A stretch of 64,000 nt of DNA from Hymenobacter perfusus (GTDB taxonomy: Bacteria; Bacteroidota; Bacteroidia; Cytophagales; Hymenobacteraceae), in contig NZ_RWIU01000002.1 in assembly GCF_003944765.1 (NCBI RefSeq), forward strand, positions 62,001 to 126,000, written 5' to 3'. Within the stretch, counting starts at the first letter, position 1. The number at the start of each line of letters is the position of its first letter. The position numbers were made by a program, and so were the translations under genes. The notes below the pieces were generated by a model. That model saw only the letters and a list, made by a program, of their open reading frames with translations, did not search any database and was not told where the DNA came from. Shown piece by piece: positions 25,766-33,677 of this stretch.

Positions 25766-27449
25766 GGCTGTCGTCGGCTAAGTCGGTGATGCAGCCGTGG
25801 CTGGCATTGCTCACGGTGCGGATGTATTTCAGCAGCACGCCCTGGCTGACCGGGGGCGCGGGCTGCTGCCACTGCTGGCGGCGCAGGGCCAGCAGCTCGT
25901 CGCTCAGCTCCACGTCGATGGTGTTGGCGGCGGCGTCCAGCGTAATCCAGTCGCCGTTTTCCACCAGGGCCAGTGGGCCGCCGTCGTAGGCTTCGGGACA
26001 GACGTGGCCGATGACGAAGCCGTGGGTGCCGCCCGAAAAGCGGCCGTCGGTTAGCAGCGCTACCTTGTCGCCCAGCCCGGCCCCGATGATGGCCGACGTG
26101 GGCTTGAGCATTTCGGGCATACCCGGCCCGCCCTTGGGCCCCACGTACCGAATGACCACCACGTGGCCCGGCTGAATCAGGCCTTGGGTAATGCCCTCAT
26201 TCAGCTCCTGCTCGGAGTTGAACACAATTGCTGGCCCCGCAAACCGAGTGCCTTCCTTGCCGGTGATTTTGGCTACCGCGCCCTGGGGAGCCAGGTTACC
26301 GTACAGAATCTGAATGTGGCCATCGGCCTTGATAGGGTGGCTGGCCGGCCGTAGCACATCCTGCTCGGGCCCCAGCGGAGCCACGTCGGCCAGATTTTCG
26401 GCCAGGGTGCGGCCCGTTACGGTCAGCAAATTTCCGTGCAGCAGGCCGGCGTTGAGCAAGGTTTTGAGCACGGCCGGCACCCCGCCCCGGGCCGATAGGT
26501 CCTCCATCAGGTACCGGCCGCTGGGCTTGAGGTCGGCCAATACAGGTGTCCGGTCGCTCACGGCCTGGAAATCTGCCAGCGTGAGCCGCACGCCGGCGGC
26601 GTGAGCAATGGCAATCAGGTGCAGCACGGCGTTGGTGGAGCCGCCCAGCACGGTGGTCACCACCAGGGCGTTTTCGAAGGCCTCGCGCACCAGAATGTCG
26701 CGGGGCTTGAGGTCGAGCTCCAGCAGGCGGCGCAGGTAGGTGCCGGTGTTCAGACATTCGGCGTGCTTCTCGGCACTTTCGGCCGGCGCCGAGGAGGAGG
26801 ACGGCACGCTCAGGCCCAGGGTTTCGATGGCGGCAGCCATGGTATTGGCCGTGTACATACCCCCGCAGGCTCCCGGCCCCGGGCAGGCATTGTGAATGAT
26901 GCCCCGGTAATCTTCCTCCGAAATCTGCCCCTGTAATTTCTGCCCGTAGGCTTCAAAACACGACACGATGTTGAGCTGCTGCCCCTTGAACGTGCCGCCC
27001 CGGATGGTGCCGCCGTACACCATCAGGCTGGGGCGGTTGAGGCGGGCCATGGCAATCAGGGCCCCGGGCATGTTTTTGTCGCAGCCCACCACGCAGGCCA
27101 GGGCGTCGTAGTTGTGGGCCCCGGCCATGGCTTCAATGGAATCGGCAATGATTTCCCTCGACACGAGGGAGTAGCGCATGCCCGGCGTGCCATTGGTGAT
27201 GCCATCCGAAATGCCAATGGTGTTAAAGCGTAGCCCCACCAGCCCCTGCTGCTGCACGCCCACCTTCACCTCGTCGGCCAGCTGGTTGAGGTGCATGTTG
27301 CAGGTGTTGCCCTCGAAGCCTGTGGAGCAGATGCCCACGAACGGCTTGCGCAAATCGGCATCCGTCAGCCCCGAGCCAATCAGCATGGCCTGCGAAGCCG
27401 GCAAACTGTCGTCCTGGGTATAGATGCGGCTGTATTTGTTCAGGGCCAT
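25722..27449 (-). CDS. ilvD: Dihydroxy-acid dehydratase
   Basis: 575 residues from ATG 27449 ([15 protein letters not shown]). Iron-sulfur ligands are seen in [27 protein letters not shown] and [15 protein letters not shown]. It dehydrates dihydroxy-isovalerate and dihydroxy-methylvalerate, the common penultimate step to valine and isoleucine. C-terminal [19 protein letters not shown] is typical. It overlaps ilvB downstream. A 281-base gap with repeats separates it from ilvE upstream. Confidence 0.97.
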   Translation of the reverse strand: MALNKYSRIYTQDDSLPASQAMLIGSGLTDADLRKPFVGICSTGFEGNTCNMHLNQLADEVKVGVQQQGLVGLRFNTIGISDGITNGTPGMRYSLVSREIIADSIEAMAGAHNYDALACVVGCDKNMPGALIAMARLNRPSLMVYGGTIRGGTFKGQQLNIVSCFEAYGQKLQGQISEEDYRGIIHNACPGPGACGGMYTANTMAAAIETLGLSVPSSSSAPAESAEKHAECLNTGTYLRRLLELDLKPRDILVREAFENALVVTTVLGGSTNAVLHLIAIAHAAGVRLTLADFQAVSDRTPVLADLKPSGRYLMEDLSARGGVPAVLKTLLNAGLLHGNLLTVTGRTLAENLADVAPLGPEQDVLRPASHPIKADGHIQILYGNLAPQGAVAKITGKEGTRFAGPAIVFNSEQELNEGITQGLIQPGHVVVIRYVGPKGGPGMPEMLKPTSAIIGAGLGDKVALLTDGRFSGGTHGFVIGHVCPEAYDGGPLALVENGDWITLDAAANTIDVELSDELLALRRQQWQQPAPPVSQGVLLKYIRTVSNASHGCITDLADDSHVPEPTASVRAGLR

Positions 27450-27495
27450 GATTGTAGAGTTTAAGGCCTGGTGTGTAGTATGCAGGCGGAAAAAG

Positions 27496-27587
27496 AACGT
27501 CATGCTGAGCCTGCCGAAGCATCTCTGCCGCTTCGTTCGGGTTGCCTCACCCCCCCGGCCCCCTCTCTAGGGGGAGAGGGGGAGCCT
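27496..27587. repeat. Two repeat fragments between ilvE and ilvD
   Basis: 27496-27526 is a single arm of the CGTCATGCTGAGC family without its partner. About 27547-27587 is a hairpin of the GC-rich family (CCCCCTCTCTAGGGGGAGAG). The remainder of the gap is the third GTAGAGACGC element. No gene is visible. Confidence 0.6.
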
Positions 27588-27622
27588 GACGATTGGTGGG
27601 GGAGGCTGCCATGTTGGTGGTT

Positions 27623-27734
27623 GTAGAGACGCGATACTTCGCGTCTCGTCGTTGCTGAGGTTGTGGCGTTGGGGTTGACTTACTGTGCAGCCGTTGTTGT
27701 TCTGACGCCGAGACGCGAAGTGTCGCGTCTCTAC
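27623..27734. repeat. Inverted repeat of the GTAGAGACGC family (ilvE-ilvD junction)
   Basis: Arms at 27623-27654 and 27710-27734; each arm forms its own hairpin around GAGACGCGA. The sequence has drifted from the other two copies (GCGA in place of GCAA), with compensating changes that keep the stem. The ilvE stop TAG (27733-27731) is provided by the end of the element, exactly as for ilvB. Confidence 0.88.
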
Positions 27735-28618
27735 AGCGCCACGCTTACCGACTGCCCCGTTACCAGCGCGTGGTAGTGTTGGGCCAGCATGCCGCCGATG
27801 GTTTGCTGGAAGGGGCGCTCGAACACCACCTCATCCACGGAGGCAATGCCGATGACCTCGGCGGCAGTGCCAGTCATGAAGGCGGCCTCGGCGGTGCGCA
27901 GCTCTTCGGGGCCGAAAAACTGCTCCGTCACGGTTATGCCGGCCTCGCGGGCCAGGTCGATGATGGTGTTGCGGGTAATGCCGCGCAGGATGCTGCCGGC
28001 CGGAGGCGTAACCAGTTCCCCGTCGCGCTCAAAGAAAAAGTTGGCCCCGGGCCCTTCGGCTACGTTGCCGTGCATATCCAGCAGCAGGGCCTCGTCGTAG
28101 CCCCGGCCTTTGGCCTCGGTGCTGGCAATGATGGAATTCACGTAGTGCCCCGCCACCTTGGCCTCGATGGGCACGGCCTTGGGGTTGGGCCGCTCGTAGG
28201 GCGAAATGGTGAGGCGCAGGCTTTGGTCGCCGAGGTACTTGCCCCATTCCCACACGGCCAGCAGCACGTTGCTGGTGCTGGCCGCCTTCAGACTCATGTT
28301 AGGCGCGCCGGCAAACACCAGCGGCCGAATGTAGGCGTCGGTCAGGTTGTTGCGCGTCAGTACCTCGTAGCTCAGGCGCGTAAGTTCCTCCACCGAATAC
28401 GCCAGCGGCAGGCCAATGGCCCGGCAGGAGTAGTGCAGCCGCTCAAAGTGTTCCTCGGCCTTGAAAATTCGCGTGCCGACGGGAGTATTGTAGGCCCGAA
28501 TCCCTTCAAACACGGCGTAGCCGTAGTGCAACGATTGGGCATACACGCCGCAGGTAGCCTGTGCGGCCGGAACAAATTCGCCATCCAGGAAGGCAACGGT
28601 ATCAGCGGAATAATACAT
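27731..28618 (-). CDS. ilvE: Branched-chain amino-acid aminotransferase
   Basis: 295 residues from ATG 28618 (MYYSADTVAFLDGEF). A fold-type IV PLP enzyme with SLHYGYAVFEGIRAY, the lysine in IEAKVAGHYVNSI and AEGPGANFFFERDGEL. It transaminates the three branched-chain 2-oxo acids with glutamate. It is the first gene of the minus-strand ilv block. The sequence up to 28760 shows no T-box or obvious leader peptide rich in Ile/Leu/Val. D-amino-acid transaminase is unlikely given motifs and context. Confidence 0.96.
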   Translation of the reverse strand: MYYSADTVAFLDGEFVPAAQATCGVYAQSLHYGYAVFEGIRAYNTPVGTRIFKAEEHFERLHYSCRAIGLPLAYSVEELTRLSYEVLTRNNLTDAYIRPLVFAGAPNMSLKAASTSNVLLAVWEWGKYLGDQSLRLTISPYERPNPKAVPIEAKVAGHYVNSIIASTEAKGRGYDEALLLDMHGNVAEGPGANFFFERDGELVTPPAGSILRGITRNTIIDLAREAGITVTEQFFGPEELRTAEAAFMTGTAAEVIGIASVDEVVFERPFQQTIGGMLAQHYHALVTGQSVSVAL

Positions 28619-28734
28619 GAGCAACGAAAGCGGGAGTAAGAACGAAGCACCATAAAGCCAGTCGGGCGGGGGAAGTCAGGACCGGCTGGCGGCCCTGCTT
28701 TTGCCCCCGCTGTCCGCCCGGCCGCCTGCCGGAG

Positions 28735-28929
28735 TTAGCGGAGCAGGAAGGGAAAGGAGGTGCCCGGTAGTAGTCGGGCGAGGCCTTGGTTTGGTTCTAT
28801 TCGGGCCAGGGCGAAGCGGCCGTGCACGGCGCAGCCCGCCGGGGCCGCGCTCAGCATGGTGGCGCGCCAGCCGGCTTGAGCGAGAGTAGAAAATAGTGCG
28901 GCCCAGGAAGTGGAGAATTGCGCTGACAT
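28735..28929 (-). CDS. Possible small orphan gene upstream of ilvE
   Basis: 64 codons from ATG 28929 (MSAQFSTSWAALFS) ending FPFLLR. No family is recognised, and composition is like the genome average. It lies 116 bases upstream of ilvE on the same strand, so it could be a small gene of the operon. It is not enriched in branched-chain codons in a run, so it is not an evident attenuator peptide. The 458-base gap 28619-29076 otherwise contains a weak hairpin near 28655-28695 and the promoter at 29024. Confidence 0.35.
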   Translation of the reverse strand: MSAQFSTSWAALFSTLAQAGWRATMLSAAPAGCAVHGRFALARIEPNQGLARLLPGTSFPFLLR

Positions 28930-29023
28930 GGCATCTTTACGGCTGAATGATGCGTGCAAGTACCGCTGTCCGGCAAGCAGGCTAAAACTTTTTTCCAGCA
29001 AGCTTACTATTTCTAAAAAACGA

Positions 29024-29059
29024 TTATTTGCAAATAACTATCTGATATACAGAATTTTG
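29024..29059 (+). promoter_or_regulatory. Promoter with palindrome over the -33 element
   Basis: TTATTTGCAAATAA (29024-29037) is a perfect 14-base palindrome that includes TTTG. GAATTTTG at 29052-29059 follows 21 bases after that TTTG and matches the -7 consensus at all but the first base. The arrangement suggests a promoter with an overlapping operator for the gene at 29077. Confidence 0.5.
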
Positions 29060-29076
29060 ATTTTTGAACTTGTACA

Positions 29077-30621
29077 ATGCCCAACGAAAGCACTGACCCG
29101 GTTTTCCAGCTGATTAAGTCACTGACCCGCACCGAAAAGCGGCACTTCCGCCTGTTTGCCAACCGCCAGGGCTCCACCGAGGGCCTGAAGTTTCTGCAGC
29201 TCTTCGACGCCCTCGACGGGCAGGAACGCTACGATGAGGAGCGGATGCTGGCCCAGGTGCCGGCCATCAAAAAAATGCAAGTAGCCAACCTCAAGGCGAA
29301 TCTGTACCGGCAGCTGCTCTCCAGTTTGCGCATGTACCACGCCGGGCACAACCTCGATATTCAGCTGCACGAACAGCTGGATTACGCCCGCGTGCTCTAC
29401 AACCGGGGCCTCTACCAGCACAGCCTGCGCATGCTGGATAAGGTGAAAGCCGTGGCACTGCAGGCCGAAATGCGCCATATTGTGCTGCTGGCCCTGGAGT
29501 TTGAAAAGTTGATTGAGGGCCAGTACATCACGCGCAGTATCCGGGGCCGGGCCCGGCAGCTCTCCGATGAGGCCACCGATACCGTGGCGCACGTAGGCCG
29601 GGAGCATGAGCTGTCGAACCTGGCGCTGCGCATGTACGGCCGCTACCTCAAGATCGGGCATACCCGCAACCAGCAGGACTACGAGAAGATAACGGCCTAT
29701 TTCCGGCAGGATCTGCCGCCGCTGGACCCGCGCCAGGCCAGCTTTTTTGAGCAGCTATACTATTACCAGGCCCACGTCTGGTACTACACCATTACCCAGA
29801 ACTTCCGGCAGTGCTACCGCTACGCCCAAAAGTGGGTGGACCTGTTTGAGCACAACGACCTGATGCGCGAGCAGCAGCCCATGCTCTATATCAAAGGCCT
29901 GCATAATGTGCTCATTACCACGTATAACATGCTCTATGGCAGCCGGTTTTCGCAGGTGCTGGAGCAGGTGGAAACCTACGCCGCCGACCCTGACCGGCGT
30001 ACCAATCCCAACATTGAGGCCCTGCTATTCCTCTACATCTACACCAACCGGCTCAACGGCTACTTCATGCGCGGCGAGTTTACGGCCGGTCTGCAGATAG
30101 TGCCCGAGCTACTGGAAAATCTGGACCGGTTCCGCATGCAGCTGGATCTGCACCGCCGTCTGGTATTCTACTACAAAATTGCCAGCCTGTACTTTGGCAG
30201 CGGCAACCCGGGCAAGGCCATTGAGTACCTGGAAAAAGTCATCCAGTTCAAGGAAGCCAGCCTGCGCGAAGATATTCAGTGCTTCGCCCGCATCCTCAAC
30301 CTGATTGCCCACTACGAAGCCGGCCGCGACGAAGCCCTGGAATACCAGATCCGTTCCGTATACCGTTTTCTGGGCAAGATGAACGACCAGCAGCAGATGC
30401 AGGAGGCCATTTTTCGGTTCTTGCGCAACCTGGGCGGCGTGGCTCCCTCGCAGCTGAAGGACGCCTTCATCACGCTGAAAGACCAGCTGATCCGCATTGC
30501 CGAAAACCCCTACGAGCGGCGCCCGTTCCTCTACCTCGACATCATTTCCTGGCTGGAAAGTAAAATCGAAAACGTGCCCGTACAGGAAATCATCCGCCGC
30601 AAATTCAGCCGGTTGAAGTGA
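29077..30621 (+). CDS. Conserved helical-repeat protein of Bacteroidota
   Basis: 514 residues, no signal peptide. The N-terminus (VFQLIKSLTRTEKRHFRLFA) and the body of paired helices (HSLRMLDKVKAVALQ, ASLYFGSGNPGKAIEYLEKV) are those of a TPR-like superhelix. I know it as a conserved uncharacterised type in the Cytophagales. It is cytoplasmic and probably a scaffold for protein interaction. It is preceded by a regulated-looking promoter and followed by a long palindromic repeat, so it is monocistronic. Confidence 0.85.
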   Translation: MPNESTDPVFQLIKSLTRTEKRHFRLFANRQGSTEGLKFLQLFDALDGQERYDEERMLAQVPAIKKMQVANLKANLYRQLLSSLRMYHAGHNLDIQLHEQLDYARVLYNRGLYQHSLRMLDKVKAVALQAEMRHIVLLALEFEKLIEGQYITRSIRGRARQLSDEATDTVAHVGREHELSNLALRMYGRYLKIGHTRNQQDYEKITAYFRQDLPPLDPRQASFFEQLYYYQAHVWYYTITQNFRQCYRYAQKWVDLFEHNDLMREQQPMLYIKGLHNVLITTYNMLYGSRFSQVLEQVETYAADPDRRTNPNIEALLFLYIYTNRLNGYFMRGEFTAGLQIVPELLENLDRFRMQLDLHRRLVFYYKIASLYFGSGNPGKAIEYLEKVIQFKEASLREDIQCFARILNLIAHYEAGRDEALEYQIRSVYRFLGKMNDQQQMQEAIFRFLRNLGGVAPSQLKDAFITLKDQLIRIAENPYERRPFLYLDIISWLESKIENVPVQEIIRRKFSRLK

Positions 30622-30672
30622 GGTGGTGAAATTGTGAAGTAGTGAGGTTGTGAAATGGTGAAATTGTAAGAA

Positions 30673-30820
30673 CGTCATGCTGAGCTTGCCGAAGCATCTC
30701 GCGTGCTGACGTTGCAATGGTAAAGCCAACGAAGCGGTAGAGATGCTTCGGCAAGCTCAGCATGACGGTTAGTTTGGCAACATCAGCACGCGAGATTCCT
30801 CGCTCGCTCGGAATGACGTT
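30673..30820. repeat. Composite inverted repeats after the helical-repeat gene
   Basis: Perfect 28-base arms of the CGTCATGCTGAGC family at 30673-30700 and 30740-30767. A second stem links CTCGCGTGCTGACGTTGC (about 30698-30717) to its complement near 30777-30795. At 30797-30820 lies an arm of the GGAATGACG family also found at 17086. Short direct repeats of GTGAAATTGTGA-type occur at 30625-30670. No gene is visible. Confidence 0.8.
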
Positions 30821-30837
30821 CTTTCAATTTCACCACC

Positions 30838-31674
30838 TCACCACCTTACCACCGGCACCCCGCGCATGGCCTGGAGGAACAGCGCGGCTACGGCGGCTAC
30901 GTACACGGCGGCTCCCAGCCAGGTAAGCGCGCCGGCGTGGCGGGGCTGCCAGCGGCTGAGCGCCCAGCCCAGCAGCGGCAGGGCCTGCAACGCGTGCATG
31001 CCCAGGAAGTGGGCCAGGCGTAGGTCGCCGGCCCGGGTACTCCAGCCGAGGCCGGGCAGGCCGGGGCCGCCGTCGGGAGCCCCCACGGTGTGCTGGCCCA
31101 GCCGGATCATGACGCCCCCCAGCACCGAGCCCACCAGAAACACCAGCAGCCCCAGCCGCACGCCCCACACGTAGCCCGCCGGGCCGTGGGGCTGGTAGTG
31201 CCACACCAAATACACGGCCCAGATGGTAGCCAGGGTGTTAACCAGGATAAACAAGCCCATTAGCCCGAATACCAGCCCGTCGAAGGCAGTGGCACCGTTG
31301 TAGTGCGAGGTGGTGCCCCGGGCCGCCTGGGTGCAGATGCAGGCCATTTCCACCACCATGCTCAGGGCCGCGGCGGTACTGACGAGGCGCACGGCCCCCG
31401 CGGCCGGGGCCGGCAGATCGGCCAATAGCCAGGCCAGCGTCCAGAGGTAGAGCAGACCGGAGAGGGCAAACTTGGCCGGCTTCATCCACACGGGCAGGCC
31501 GGTGACGAGGCGCTGATCCAGCAGCAGCCCTGCCAGGGCCAGCAGCAGCAGCGCTACGTGCACCCAACCGGCCCAGGCCAGCACGGGGTTGGCGCGGTGC
31601 AGCACGCGCATCCAGGTAGAAACGGACAGAAATGCCGCCGTAGCGGCCGGGGACAGAGGGAGGGCAGCCATCAT
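30838..31674 (-). CDS. Uncharacterised multi-pass membrane protein
   Basis: 278 residues with seven or eight hydrophobic segments and no named domain that I recognise. Conserved-looking polar positions inside membrane context are WMKPAKFALSGLLYL, TSHYNGATAFDGLVFGLMG and LRLAHFLGMHALQALPLLGW. Embedded His/Asp/Lys residues hint at a cofactor or small-molecule function. It begins 12 bases after the stop of the ABA4-like gene and is surely cotranscribed with it. Function unknown. Confidence 0.8.
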   Translation of the reverse strand: MMAALPLSPAATAAFLSVSTWMRVLHRANPVLAWAGWVHVALLLLALAGLLLDQRLVTGLPVWMKPAKFALSGLLYLWTLAWLLADLPAPAAGAVRLVSTAAALSMVVEMACICTQAARGTTSHYNGATAFDGLVFGLMGLFILVNTLATIWAVYLVWHYQPHGPAGYVWGVRLGLLVFLVGSVLGGVMIRLGQHTVGAPDGGPGLPGLGWSTRAGDLRLAHFLGMHALQALPLLGWALSRWQPRHAGALTWLGAAVYVAAVAALFLQAMRGVPVVRW

Positions 31675-31686
31675 GATAAGGAAGCG

Positions 31687-32148
31687 TTAAGCAGGAAGAA
31701 CCGAAACAGAAACCGCGGCCTCGCGACCGTAAAACCGCCGTGCCAGCGCGTAGAGCAGCAACCCCACCGGCCCGAACAGAAACGTGAGCAGCAGACAGGG
31801 CACCAGCAACAGGTGAGGTACGCCGCGCCGCCGGGCATCCCGGCTTTCCCAGATGCCCAGGCACAGATCAAAACACAGGTAATGCACCCAGCCGGCCAGC
31901 AGGGCCCAGGGGTTGCGGAACAGCGCGGACACATCGGCGAGGGTACTGAAGCCACCTTCCTGGGCGTGGGCTCCCAGGTAGTGGCTACCGATGAGCAACG
32001 CGTAGCAGCCAGCCAGCACCAGTGTCAGCGCACCGCTGAGCACCAGCCCTTGGGTTACGCGCCAGCGCGGAGCCAGTACCAGCAGGGCCCAGCCCAACAA
32101 AGCCACCGGGTTGGCGAGGGAAAACAGAAAGTCAGGAGTCAGCGACAT
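31687..32148 (-). CDS. ABA4-like family (DUF4281) membrane protein
   Basis: 153 residues from ATG 32148 (MSLTPDFLFSLANPVALLGW). Four membrane segments. Signature residues are NPVALLGW, a central FRNPWALLAGWVHYLCFDLCLGIWE and FGPVGLLLYALAR. The family includes plant ABA4, required for neoxanthin formation, while bacterial members are uncharacterised. Many Hymenobacter-type bacteria make carotenoids, so a role near xanthophylls is conceivable but not shown. First gene of a pair with the membrane protein at 30838-31674. Confidence 0.85.
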   Translation of the reverse strand: MSLTPDFLFSLANPVALLGWALLVLAPRWRVTQGLVLSGALTLVLAGCYALLIGSHYLGAHAQEGGFSTLADVSALFRNPWALLAGWVHYLCFDLCLGIWESRDARRRGVPHLLLVPCLLLTFLFGPVGLLLYALARRFYGREAAVSVSVLPA

Positions 32149-32289
32149 GAGCAGCACAATTGGTTTGGTGCTGTAAACATGCACGAAACCACAGAATTGG
32201 CCCGCGCAAAACCCGGTGAAGCGCCGTGCTGGGAAGCTGAAGCGGCGGGCCGATAGGGGCGAAACAACAACTACTGCCGCGCCTGCCCG

Positions 32290-32297
32290 TACCTTTG
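32290..32297 (+). promoter_or_regulatory. -7 element close to a GTG start
   Basis: TACCTTTG is an exact TAnnTTTG match ending only 4 bases before the GTG at 32302. If used, the mRNA would be nearly leaderless or the true start would lie further downstream. Confidence 0.4.
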
Positions 32298-32301
32298 GGC
32301 C

Positions 32302-32997
32302 GTGGAAGCTGCTTGTTTGCGTACTGTACTGGTTGGAGGTGGGCTGTTGCTGGCCCCGATTGTAGCCCAGGCCGGCCCCCTGCCGGCCGTAGCCGAGGAT
32401 ACTACTTTCGTGCGCCAGTCGCACCGGCGGGCCGTGTTTCAGTTCGACCAGCGCTTTTCCATTCTCAATGGCAAAGTGGTGGGCATCAATGGGGTGAAGG
32501 GCGGCATTGAGTGGCGCGGGCGGTGGCGGGCCGGCCTGGGCGTGTACCGCCTCTCGGGCGGCGTACCTACCCGCGTGACCCAACCCGTGGGCACCCCCGC
32601 CGGCACCCGCGACGAGGTGCGGTTCCGCTACCTGGCCGGCTACGGCGAGTACGTGTTCATCGGGAACCCGCGTTGGGAGCTGAGTTTACCGCTGCAGGTC
32701 GGCATCGGGAATTACTACACCAAGTACACCTTCCCCGACGGTGGCGTACAGCGAACCAACAACCAGATTCTGTATTTAGTAGAGCCCTCCATTGCGGCGC
32801 ACTACCGCGTATTCCGGTGGGTGGGCATTGGGGCGGGCACGGGGTACCGGCAGGTGTTCGCCTCCGGCGAGCTACCCGAAGACCAGATCAGCGGCTACAT
32901 CTTCTTCGGCCGCGTTAAGCTCTTCCTCGGCGACTTCATCAAAGTAGTACGCGGCCACGAGCGGCTGTTCTCCCAGAAAGGGCTGGAGCGGAAGTAA
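32302..32997 (+). CDS. Secreted beta-barrel-like envelope protein
   Basis: 231 residues from GTG 32302. The start is uncertain because the -7 element is so close, but the signal-peptide-like segment (VLVGGGLLLAPIVAQAG) supports it. The rest alternates hydrophobic and polar residues in beta-strand fashion (GNPRWELSLPLQVGIGNYY, YRVFRWVGIGAGTGYRQVF), as in small outer-membrane barrels. No catalytic motif. It is divergent from the ABA4-like operon and followed by a long inverted repeat. Confidence 0.75.
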   Translation: MEAACLRTVLVGGGLLLAPIVAQAGPLPAVAEDTTFVRQSHRRAVFQFDQRFSILNGKVVGINGVKGGIEWRGRWRAGLGVYRLSGGVPTRVTQPVGTPAGTRDEVRFRYLAGYGEYVFIGNPRWELSLPLQVGIGNYYTKYTFPDGGVQRTNNQILYLVEPSIAAHYRVFRWVGIGAGTGYRQVFASGELPEDQISGYIFFGRVKLFLGDFIKVVRGHERLFSQKGLERK

Positions 32998-33008
32998 AGT
33001 CAATGACC

Positions 33009-33118
33009 CACCTGTCATCCTGAGCGGAGCGAAGGATCTTACTACGCTTGAACGATTGTCATAACAACGGCTCGTGCTTACGTGATAAGATCCTTCGCTC
33101 CGCTCAGGATGACAGGTG
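33009..33118. repeat. Inverted repeat of the TGTCATCCTGAGC family
   Basis: 33-base perfect arms at 33009-33041 and 33086-33118. Complementarity continues imperfectly outward (AAAGTCAATG with CATTGACTTT, about 32996-33131), so the element sits symmetrically inside an older terminator-like stem between two convergent genes. Confidence 0.88.
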
Positions 33119-33161
33119 GGGCATTGACTTTTTACTTTACAACTTCGGCTTCAAACAAATG

Positions 33162-33596
33162 CTACCGGGGGCTGGCCACGCCTTTGGCCGACAGCGGCCG
33201 GCGCAGCACGTAGCGGCGCACGTACTCATTGGGCTGGCCGGCGTTGTAGTTGATGGGCTGCTCCAGAATCTGCACGATTTCCCAGCCCCGGCTACCCATG
33301 TAGTTGATGGCGCTGATGGTGGTGGCGAATACCTGAATCTTGCCGGCCTCGCGCACTACCTGCTCCGAGCCGCCCAGCTTCTCGTAGCCGTAGCCGAAGT
33401 CCACGTATATGTCGCCGGATTTCTCTTTTTCGGGCTTGCCCACGTTCACGAAGCCCGTGCGCATCAGTTCACAGAACTCATAGCGAACCGGCTCGGGCTG
33501 CACCGGGCGCGGAGCCGGGGTCGATTGGGCGCGGGCCTGGGTGGCGCCGCCCGCCAGCGTGGCGGCCAGCAGTAAAGTGGAGAAGATCTGTTTCAT
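33162..33596 (-). CDS. Small secreted protein of unknown function
   Basis: 144 residues from ATG 33596, giving a signal peptide (MKQIFSTLLLAATLAGGATQARAQ). A Pro-rich linker (25-37) leads to a compact domain with RYEFCELMRTGF, DIYVDFGYGYEKLG and INYMGSRGWEIVQIL. The GW(E/D)-type ending resembles small DUF4177-like folds, but I do not claim membership. It is convergent with the beta-barrel-like gene and follows the M49 peptidase gene by 81 bases on the same strand. Confidence 0.78.
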   Translation of the reverse strand: MKQIFSTLLLAATLAGGATQARAQSTPAPRPVQPEPVRYEFCELMRTGFVNVGKPEKEKSGDIYVDFGYGYEKLGGSEQVVREAGKIQVFATTISAINYMGSRGWEIVQILEQPINYNAGQPNEYVRRYVLRRPLSAKGVASPR

Positions 33597-33677
33597 GGTG
33601 GTGAATGGTTGGGGCGAAAAGTGCGCAAAAAAAGCGGGTTGCAAGCTCGGCGGCAGCTGAGCCTACAACCCGCCGGC

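Noticed and set aside
28619-28930. T-box or attenuator leader of the ilv operon
   Set aside because: No T-box consensus, no run of Ile/Leu/Val codons and no strong terminator/antiterminator pair were found upstream of ilvE.
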